A DNA stretch of 12,626 bases. It comes from Acanthaster planci. Lineage: Eukaryota > Echinodermata > Asteroidea > Valvatida > Acanthasteridae. Every line of letters starts with the position of its first letter. Position 1 is the first letter of the stretch. The notes under the pieces were generated by a model. It was not told the origin of the DNA. It made no database searches and saw only the letters and a program-made list of their open reading frames with translations. Both the position numbers and the translations under genes were made by a program. Where the stretch lies: assembly GCF_001949145.1 (NCBI RefSeq), contig NW_019091494.1:290036-302661 (forward strand). Reading direction: 5' to 3'. This document shows, in pieces, positions 1 to 7,900 of the stretch.

Positions 1-329
1 GTCATCTACACAAGCTGAACTGAAATTTGCTTGTTAGTCATATCAGATTTCTTAAAATAGATCACTAACAAGCAGTAAATTTTACCCAATACATTTGAAA
101 CCTATAATATATTTGGCATATCAGCCAGCTAAAAACCATTCACGTGAGCTTTATTGAAATATACATGTTGGTATTATCCTGTACCCAGAATTAACATTGT
201 ATCCTACAAACAGTAAGATTCAGATCTCATATACTGAAGTTACTGTAGTTAATAAACTGTTTTCATGAGCAATGGCATATTCCACGAATTGTGTTCTGTA
301 CTTAATTGAAGCCAAGTTTAAACAATCAA
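1..329. other. AT-rich sequence, nothing recognised
   Basis: No open frame of useful length, RNA gene or repeat structure is recognisable. The stretch lies outside the inverted duplication, whose left arm begins near 330. Confidence 0.5.
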
Positions 330-623
330 CAATGTTGTAGAATAAGGGTGATCTTCCCTCAACATTTATTTTGTTTTATGGTTTCGGTTTGTTTGTGTTG
401 CATCTCTCTCCGTCAAGCGGGTGCAAAGTGGCCTGGAATGCATACTCAAGGCTGGCGCTGAGAGTTCCAAATTTGGAATGGAAAAAAAATAGCGAATCGA
501 CCACTGCTTTACTTGTATTCATAGCCCCATTTTGTAATTTACTTCCAACAAGACAACAGTGATATTTGTCAATAGGCCAACAAAACCCAAGCTATGCATC
601 TGCACCTCCCTCTTTCCCTTTTC

Positions 624-629
624 TTTAAT
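624..629 (-). promoter_or_regulatory. Possible ATTAAA poly(A) signal of the relic copy
   Basis: On the minus strand this reads ATTAAA, at the place aligned with AATAAA at 11930-11935 in the intact gene's 3' flank. The duplicate has the weaker variant hexamer. It matters only if the relic is transcribed. Confidence 0.3.
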
Positions 630-984
630 CTTCCATGTAGGCAACTTCTATCTGCATGCATATGCATATTGGATTTGGGCACCATTATCTTCCTTTTTTC
701 TCGTGTAATATCACTGGTGAAAATGTGCCAGACCGTGTTTGCACAAATCTCTTCTGTTTAGCAAAAATATCGGAGTCCCACTACTGTCATTACTAGCCAG
801 ATGAGCAACAAATAATGTAAAAATGTGCTGTACATAAAAATCAGCTTATTATAAAAGTTCTGCCTATTTAAATGCCAACATTACACATAGTTACATGTAT
901 TTGCAGAAGAAGACTTTTTAGCTCAGCATAATCCGTAAGAAATGCCCATCAACTATATTCCATCCCTCACCTGTTAAGACCATT

Positions 985-1873
985 TTAACATCTTGGCTCA
1001 AGAGCAATCATAACCTCGTGCAAAGGTTTTAAGGCAAGTGTCAGATGAGGGACCGGCTTGGGCTCACCGTCAACTAAACTCAGTCGGAACTGCCTCAAAA
1101 TTCGTCCCACCAACACTTTGATTTGGTTATAGGCAAAGTGCTGTCCGATACAGTTTCTGGGGCCAGCCGATAATAGCAGGTAGCTGAAGGGGTCAATCTT
1201 GAAATTCTCCGGCAGGAACCGAGAGGGCTTGAAGTCCTTGTGGCCCTCGCCCCAGACCGTTGGGTTGTGATGGAGCTGGTACATGTTGAAAGCAAATAAC
1301 GTGCCCAGTGGAAAAATGACGCCGTGTACATCGTAAGGCCGAGGGGCTGTCAGCGTGCGGGATGGTAGAACAGGAGGAGGGTACATCTTCAATGTCTCTT
1401 TGATCACTAGAGACATATACTCCATGTGGCTCAGCTCTTCGCTGTAATATATATAGCCAAACGAGTGACAAATTTTATACTTTCGCCCAATTTACACAAA
1501 ACGTGGTAAAGAAGGGGTAAGCAGAGATACACCTGGAGGACTTTCTCTGATTGAGTGTAGAAATGATTGTCTGGTTAACTTAAAAAGGAACAGTGGTAAC
1601 GATGCAGTATTGACATCACTTGAGTGCTGTCTTAAGATTCTGTCTGAGTCTGTCTTCTCTAGTATCTTGTCCACTTCCTCTCTGACTTTTATCTGGTGTT
1701 CAGGATATCTAGCCAGATTATACAGCACCCAGGTAGTGGTAGTAGCCGTGGTTTCATGGCCAGCGAACAGGAATATGTTGACTTCGTCAGTCATTTCCTG
1801 GACTGTCAGCCCTTTGCCGTTGGTATCGTGAGCCAGGATGAATGTGTCCAAGAAATCACGGGGCTTGACAAAA
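985..1873 (-). pseudogene. Truncated CYP4-clan cytochrome P450 relic (exons 3-4)
   Basis: This is a partial copy of the P450 gene at 4399-11563. The exon 3 part (about 1636-1873) encodes the I-helix AGHETT motif and the exon 4 part (985-1441, ending in TAA) encodes KETLK and the heme loop LSAGPRNCIG. Exon 4 is open and keeps a TTACAG acceptor just before 1441. Three things argue against function. No exon 1 or 2 is seen on the minus strand between 1874 and 4400. The exon 3 donor (AATAG|GTATAG in the intact gene) is replaced by sequence without GT, and the nearest GT would put exon 4 out of frame. The first residue of the FxxGxRxCxG heme signature is Leu. Exon 4 also has a two-residue insertion (Arg-Pro after TLTAP) and a one-residue deletion, both in frame. 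Lack of any in-frame stop suggests a young relic. Upstream exons lying far away cannot be strictly excluded. Confidence 0.85.
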
Positions 1874-2454
1874 AACGGAGCTTGTGGTTGTGAAACAGGT
1901 AATTGTGTGGCAAGCCTTCTCTGCGTTCTGGCTATGGACATACCAGGCATGCCACAAAGCTGTAATTGGCCTGTATAGCCCAGCCAGTTCAAACTCATTC
2001 TGTGTCCTTCCTCTATGGTACATATGAAGCAAACTATGGGACAGAGAGAACCCTCTGCCTTTGTGTTTGTCATTGTTATACTGATATCATTTCAATTTAC
2101 AAATCTTTTGGCCAACACCGGAGGAATGGCTATCATTTAGAGGTCGGTGGCCGACCTTTTCCGGAAGCAGTTGGTGCAATCGACAGTACTTTCCACGAAA
2201 TTCAGAGACAATTAACACAGCCACAACACGAATTTTACAATGGATATCCTCGTTTTTACTGCATGAGCATCCAGATAAACAAGTTCATTTTCTCATGTAA
2301 TTTTCAACCTATACAATATAGTTCTTTCTCTGATTACTGTAGTAAGACATGGGCAATTTTATTTGTCAATTTGCAGCATAGAATTAGCTTCGTGGGCTAA
2401 AAAAATGAATTCGATTGAAAGTAACTGAATTCATCAACAATTAAAGGGCAGCGT
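1874..2454. other. Non-coding DNA inside the left breakpoint
   Basis: This is the sequence next to the inner end of the left duplication arm. It contains a repeat fragment at 2015-2090 (listed separately) and a short hairpin at 2141-2157, with arms AGGTCGG and CCGACCT and a 3-nt loop. A minus-strand frame stays open from the relic exon 3 out to about 2073. Beyond 1873 it has no P450 similarity and overlaps the repeat fragment, so it is not called coding. Confidence 0.45.
2015..2090 (-). repeat. Dispersed repeat fragment, copy C1 (inverted to C2)
   Basis: On the minus strand the segment contains CAGTAT, ACAAAGGC, a G-rich run, then TCTGTCCCA and AGTTTGCTTCAT. The same ordered landmarks occur on the plus strand at 3083-3155. 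The two fragments form an imperfect inverted pair about 1 kb apart, as expected for two insertions of one transposable-element family. The family is not recognised. Confidence 0.6.
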
Positions 2455-2800
2455 AGTAATTCCAACTTTGGTTTCACCATTTCAAAGGGTATTTGGATGC
2501 CTTTTCGATTTTTATGCTGATGAGATTTGCATATTCAGGATAAAACTGTGACGTCATCTCAGGAAGAAGCCTCAATGTTACATTGGTTTGTACACCAAAA
2601 CGTCCTGTGTCTTTGTAGATTTTCCTGGACCAAGTTTTTCTTCTTTGCTTATCATAGTTGTTTATATGTGCATAGCAATAAGAAACTATCAATACCTTTC
2701 CCAGAAATGCTCTCCATTGGTAAACTCTGGCTTCACATTTGAACAGAAATATGTATGCACTGTGAACCATGTCTTCCCTGGATGACTTCACAGCAACAGC
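2455..2800 (+). repeat. Dispersed repeat, copy A (direct repeat with copy B)
   Basis: It shares an ordered series of blocks with 5060-5645. Examples are TTTCAAAGG, the GGAAGAA block before a Thr/Ile-rich T-run, TGTGCATAGCA, and CCTGGATGAC at the end. The copies are in the same orientation and diverged, with small indels throughout. A minus-strand frame is open across almost all of copy A, but the matching stretch of copy B has a stop, so this is taken as non-coding repeat. Element class is unknown and no terminal inverted repeats are clear. Confidence 0.7.
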
Positions 2801-3082
2801 GCCCTGAGTTGTCTAGGGAAACATTGGTTATTTTTATTCTTTAAAAATGTGCAGTTTTCAATGCATCAAGCCAAGTAGGAATGTGCAAGAGTTTTCATAC
2901 ATTGAAGAAAAGTACAAAGATGCGGCAAAATTGTGTCGAAGAAAAATTCATTGTAGCTACACTTTAACGCATCATAGCTTCCTTTGTCCTGTTCGGTACC
3001 CCCAACAAGTCCAATCCCTGTACGCACTCCAGCCTATTGTCACTTAATTAACACATCCCCTAGATGTCTGAACAGATTCCTG

Positions 3083-3155
3083 AGATACCAGTATTACCCA
3101 ACAAAGGCGAGGGGGGGGTCTTTCTGTCCCACAGTTTGCTTCATTTGTGTCCGTA
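3083..3155 (+). repeat. Dispersed repeat fragment, copy C2 (inverted to C1)
   Basis: This is the plus-strand partner of 2015-2090. It reads CCAGTATTACC, ACAAAGGCGAGG, an expanded G run, then TCTGTCCCACAGTTTGCTT. Similarity fades outside this core, so the element ends are not defined. Confidence 0.6.
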
Positions 3156-3384
3156 CGCGTGCCTCATTAAAGATATGCAGTGGGATGCATTTGCCGTTCC
3201 CACATGAAACGTATCTTCTTGGTGACAGTGGATAAGCAAATGACGAAATTCAGAGCAAATCAAGTACAGCAAGTTCCCAATAATGATGACCGCACGCCAG
3301 GTGTAGAATTTACGTCGAACATGTCATGGCATATTCCAAAACAGATAGAGCTGTGAAGGATGTGTACCGACACCCACATTAGAT

Positions 3385-3418
3385 GATACAACAGGCATTA
3401 GATGATGCCTGTTGTATC
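3385..3418. repeat. Perfect 14-bp inverted repeat (hairpin)
   Basis: The arms GATACAACAGGCAT (3385-3398) and ATGCCTGTTGTATC (3405-3418) are exact reverse complements around the 6-nt loop TAGATG. The hairpin overlaps a direct repeat of ATTAGATGAT (3378-3387 and 3397-3406). No T-run follows, so it is not a terminator, and the stem is too short for a typical microRNA precursor. Confidence 0.8.
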
Positions 3419-3589
3419 TGAACTGTGTGCCTTCTTGGCGCAAAGACATAACTACTCTGAGGAAATTCATTAAATAAAGGTGATAACCTGAAGTACTCCG
3501 AGCTTCTTTATGTAAATTATTATAACTTTATTATGACTGTTCATACTTTTTGCCCTGCTTCAAACAACAATCCCATTCAGTATCTCGGA

Positions 3590-3604
3590 CACGTGCTCCA
3601 CGTG
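3590..3604. promoter_or_regulatory. Two CACGTG E-boxes spaced by 3 bp
   Basis: CACGTG occurs at 3590-3595 and again at 3599-3604, about 0.8 kb before the P450 start codon. CACGTG is the canonical site for bHLH and bHLH-ZIP factors. The close pair could be a regulatory site, but there is no direct evidence and chance occurrence is possible. Confidence 0.2.
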
Positions 3605-4294
3605 CCCGAAAACATTTTGGGGGCCAAGTAATCTTCTTTTTCAAAAGTTACGGGGGACACTTTTAATGCTAATGGCTGGCCAGAAATTCTCACTTGAATT
3701 AGTGGACTGCACCCTAGTAGCATGGAGCAGAGTTCACGGAGTAGCATAATCACTCGAAGGTTTCAGTACAGCGCCATCGCGCGCAGTCTAGGGGTGCAAT
3801 GAACTCATTCGAGCTCCATTGAAAAAAGTGTAAAATCAACAAAATTTGGAGCCCAATGGCAGACAACTGAAGTGCCTGAGGCCTCTTAAACAGAAAACAA
3901 TGTGTTCTTTGGTCCTTCAGATTTCATTTGATTTTCAATTTTTATAGTAGGTTAACCAATGAATTTTTAAATTAGGCCTATCTGCCAAAACAAACTCACC
4001 CCCTCCCCCCAAAAAGGGAAGTTGACAAATTTTCAATCACATTTTTGTCTGATTTGCCCTCAGATGGGTGCCCCTGAATCTACAGAGATGATCCTGGGCC
4101 ATACTTACACAGACCCCTCTTTTCGAAGAATCGGTTTAAGCGCTTCGTTCTGGCGGAAAATTTTCCTTGAATTGGGACACTGCACACCTAGCTTCAGGGC
4201 CTTTCCATGACTAGTGACCTTTGTACTTACCTTTGTAACAAACGTGACGTTCACGAATGTACATGTACTTGTCTCGAAATTCAGTGTCATAGGT

Positions 4295-4325
4295 GCCTAC
4301 ATGTACAGTGTACATACATGTAGGC
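4295..4325. repeat. 11-bp inverted repeat just upstream of the P450 start
   Basis: GCCTACATGTA (4295-4305) and TACATGTAGGC (4315-4325) are exact inverted copies around a 9-bp spacer, ending 73 bp before the ATG. The arms belong to the ACATGTA-type low-complexity sequence seen elsewhere in the window, so this may be a simple-repeat by-product. Its position would also suit the 5' UTR or core promoter. Confidence 0.6.
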
Positions 4326-4398
4326 CCTACACGTACCTAACTGCTGACAGTTTGAAAGGCTGTGGTTGCACTTAGCTAGATCAGACATTAATTCCAAG

Positions 4399-4980
4399 AT
4401 GCTGTGGCTATCGCTGTGCGTAGTGTTGGGAAGCATTTTTTTCGTTCGCATACTGTCATTCTTTCAAAGAACCATAGAAATTCAACGTGCCATCAAAAAG
4501 CTCCCATCCCCACCGGGAGCGCATTGGCTGGCGGGACACCAGAAGCAGTCCCCATTTAGCCCCGGCCTGCAATGGCAGCGGGACACGGTGGCGGCCTTCC
4601 CCCGTGCCTACACACTGTGGCGTGGGTTCATTCCGATTCCTGTCCTCGTCCACCCAGACACGCTCAAGTCCCTGCTGGCCAGTCCCACGGGCTCGGTCAA
4701 GTCCAGCTTCTACAGCCTGTTCCGGGACTGGGTTGGGGAGGGCTTGGCGGTCGCAAACGGAGCCAAGTGGAAGAGAAATCGGCGCCTCCTAACGGGCTCC
4801 TTCCACTTGGATACTCTGCGGACCTATGTCCCCGCCTACAACGACTGTGCCGAGGTGCTGCTGGGCAAGCTGAACCGACTGGCTGCAGAGGGAAAACCCA
4901 TGAGAACTGATCATGAGCTGGGCTTGTGCACGTTTGATGCCATACTTCGAACTGCTTGCTCCCACCAATCTCATTGCCAG
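4399..4980 (+). CDS. P450 exon 1 (residues 1-194)
   Basis: The exon carries the membrane anchor, Pro-rich hinge, substrate-recognition region 1 (around 95-120) and C-helix. It ends ATTGCCAG before the donor GTACGT at 4981, leaving phase 0. In vertebrate CYP4F proteins the same SHCQ stretch occurs at the matching place, which supports the boundary. The exon is markedly richer in G and C than its flanks. Repeat copies A and B lie on either side of it. Confidence 0.9.
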
Positions 4981-7900
4981 GTACGTACCTGTACCTGTAC
5001 TGTATGTACATAGGCCCAAACAAGTCATGAAAGAGAAGCTGCAATCAATATTTTAATAATACAGACCTTCAAAATAAACCTTTGTTTAACTGTTTCAAAG
5101 GATATTTTATTGTCTTTTGTTTTATGCTAATATATGTCCATATTTATGAACAAAACTTTGATGTTACCTCCGGAAGAAAGTTTCAATTTTAGTGCATGCT
5201 GCCGAATATTACATCGGTTTGTGCACTCAGAGTCCCACATTTGTGTCAATTTTAAACATTTATTCTTCATTCGAAATAAAAGCATGTACACATAACCCAG
5301 GTCATGGTTTTCAAAACTATAACACTTGCAGGATATAGTCACACCCCTACGAAGACATACTGCAAGTGCATTTTAAAAACTACTACAAAACCATTAATAC
5401 TTTTAAGTGATTCCACAAACTTAGAATTTTATGGAGAGATAGTAAAATAAATCGAGAAATTACGTGCGAATTTTGCTGGACATAATTTTCTCTGTTTTGT
5501 TTGTATATTGTTAATGTGCATAGCACTAAGCAAAAATCACTCCCTCTCTCAGAATTAATGTGTTCAGCAATTCAATTCTGGGTTTACAGTTTCAATAGAA
5601 AATCTATATGCACTGAATTATGACTTTCCTGGATGACATCGCCGTGTGACGAGTGCAACTCGTCGCCAATACTAAAAGGTGATTGATGGTCACGACTATC
5701 AATTTCCAGATAGTCGACGCCTCATGCGTCGACTAGTCGGACTGTGCTACGACTAGTGGCTGGAAATGGTAGCCCTCGGTGCCCGCGACTGTACATGTAC
5801 CTGTAAGTGCCGCGACAACTGTGCAGTGGAGTACCCGCCAAGCCCCGCAGACGCAGAGCGTGGAGCGCTGCGCCACGTGTGCATGGAGCAGCCACACGCT
5901 GCCCATATATAATACCCATGTAAAGTTTGTACACCTAGCTTAGCTAGGCGGTTCGCACACGCTACACAACTTCATAGTTATGAGTGACCACCAATATCTG
6001 GTCTCCTGTCTCGATGGTATTGTCATGGCTATTCCTTCCTCCATGGTATTCGCAGTCGTGCAGCCGCAACTTAGGCTGCATCCGAATCTCTTGTCTAGAG
6101 CTTGGTCTTGGTATTCACTTCATTGGAAATGCATGGAGACGCGCAGACAATAGACCTAGCCGTAGCTCTGGAAGCCCGTTTCGGACACGGCCTTGTGGGC
6201 CCGCGGTGCCCGAGCATCACAGCCGCAGCTAGTCGAGTCCACTCTGGACATGATTAGACTAGACACAGCGCAAACATGATTCCTTCTTTCTTGAAGATAT
6301 TATTATTATTATTCAGGGTGAGGTTGACAAATGATAAAAATAGCTGAAAACAGCTGAAAAAAGACATAAAGAAGCTGAACTGCGAAAATGTCCTATACTT
6401 TTGTACACAGCCGGTGAGGAAAAAAAGTTGAAATCCAAAACAAAAAAAGCTGAAATCAGCTAAAAAGCTGAGAAATCTCACCCCTGTATTATTGAGCGGG
6501 GCCTTGCATCTGTGCTTTAAGCTTTGGAATTATTGCGTGTTAATACATGTCTGTGAAGTAAAAAAAGGATTTGCAATGAATGTACACACCGGGATCATTT
6601 GTTGTTTCTGTATTTAATTTGTAATGTATAAACATTTGTGAAATAAAAAAGTTTGGTATGCATATGGTAATAATTTCTTTCATTGCAAAATGATTTAAAA
6701 ATATTTTACTCGATACAAGTTTTCCTTCTGTTGTTTTTTAAAAAGAGTTGTATCCCTCCCCTTGAAGAAAATGGAAGTGTCCGAGTCATGTGAACGTGAC
6801 TGACCATCCAGGACGCACCTCGCCTGTCTACATGCATCATGCATGATTGTAAACTCATTAGCATTCAGGTGAACCTTTCACGTGCGCTGCTTAAGTACAT
6901 TGTATGCATGCAGGCAGCGTACACGTACATGTACATGTACATTAAACACAACGAAAGTGCTTAGCGCCTGGGGTAAGATAAATCCGTGTTCTGCGTGAAA
7001 CTAGTCTGTCGGAACGTGTACGTTGTAGGAATAGTTACTTTTATATGAAATTTCAAGCAGTTTAATTTTGTCTCGCTGCCAAGAACACAGGAGAGGTTTG
7101 GAATTTTGGACGTAAGCTGTCGAAATGGAGACTCTCAAAAGTGGCAAAACATGCGTTGATGTAAAAATATATTTGAAGCCTTGATTCTTAAAATTTTACA
7201 AAAAAACTGAAGTTGCAATGGCGTAACACTCCGAATAAGCGTGGCAGCTAGGACTGTGCATGAGTGGGGTCTGCACGGGCAACGAACCACAAAACTACGT
7301 GGACCTAACATTTCTGGGAAAACTCGCTTCGCATGAGTGTATCGTCTCTTGTGAGAGCTGTGCAAACTCGAAATAGAGACCGTGATTAAGACGTAGTATC
7401 CATGAAGCAATTCAGCATACAAGGCACTTGTAAACGACATTTTGATCTGTCTTCGTCAGGTAAAAATGTGAGAAAAAAGCGTTGAAAAAAAGTCGCATTG
7501 TTTATCTTAAGGACTTTCATACCCTGGACGTCGGTTAGTCAAAATGTAATGTAGACGTCGTCCAATATGGGCTACTGGTGACCAACAAAAGCGGGCATTG
7601 CTCCTACATTACTCTGGCCCTGAAGTAATGGACATCTTTGAGACTCTATCGGACACTGGTTCTACATATGAATCAGGGCAAGATGGTCTTGCAAAATACT
7701 TCGAACCGAGCAAGAACATCTAGTATCAACGCTTGGTTTTTCGCGAGGCCAAACAACACGACAGCGAAACTGTCGCAGACTTTGGCAACCCGCCCAAAGT
7801 CACAAATCATCCATGGTTGTACCTCATTAAAGCTGAGACGCTAAGCACTTCGCGAAACGGAGCTCAGTCTCCGAGTCTCAAAGCTTGGAGGACGGACACA

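Larger units (their letters stand above)
330..1873 (-). repeat. Left arm of large inverted duplication
   Basis: Read on the minus strand, this segment matches 10541-12294 on the plus strand through part of exon 3, intron 3, exon 4 and about 650 bp past the stop codon. By eye, exon 3 is about 96% identical and exon 4 about 91%; the 3' flank is clearly alignable with small indels. Homology stops at about 1873, some 15 bp inside the 5' end of exon 3, and at about 330. The arm is roughly 200 bp shorter than its partner, mostly because intron 3 has lost about 130 bp. The arms point away from each other and are separated by about 8.7 kb. Confidence 0.93.
2801..4398. other. Non-coding region upstream of the P450 gene
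   Basis: It holds repeat fragment C2, a 14-bp perfect hairpin, a CACGTG pair and a palindrome just before the gene, each listed separately. No open frame here resembles a known protein, and no convincing TATA box is seen in the last 100 bp before the start codon. Promoter position and any untranslated first exon are not determined. Confidence 0.45.
5640..6240. other. CpG-rich island inside intron 1
   Basis: By count, about 44 CpG dinucleotides fall in 600 bp, against roughly ten in the preceding 600 bp. The island contains a cluster of hairpins (5648-5739), a TATATAA at 5906-5912 and a 57-codon ATG frame at 5980-6153. It could be an unmethylated promoter region or a GC-rich mobile-element fragment. 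No recognisable protein is encoded. Confidence 0.55.

Noticed and set aside
371-562. 63-codon frame whose peptide recurs in translation of 12083-12260 on the other strand
   Set aside because: The shared peptide reflects the inverted duplication of non-coding 3' flank, not a conserved gene.
1874-2073. Minus-strand open frame extending the relic exon 3 upstream to 2073
   Set aside because: P450 similarity stops at about 1873 and the extension overlaps repeat fragment C1.
2474-2791. 105-codon minus-strand frame in repeat copy A
   Set aside because: The matching stretch of copy B has a stop, and the frame resembles no known protein.
4366-4398. Upstream in-frame start at TTG 4366 for the P450
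   Set aside because: TTG is not a credible start in animals. ATG 4399 directly precedes the membrane anchor and has A at -3.
7135-7440. 101-codon minus-strand frame in intron 1
   Set aside because: No recognisable domain or composition bias. Chance is more likely.
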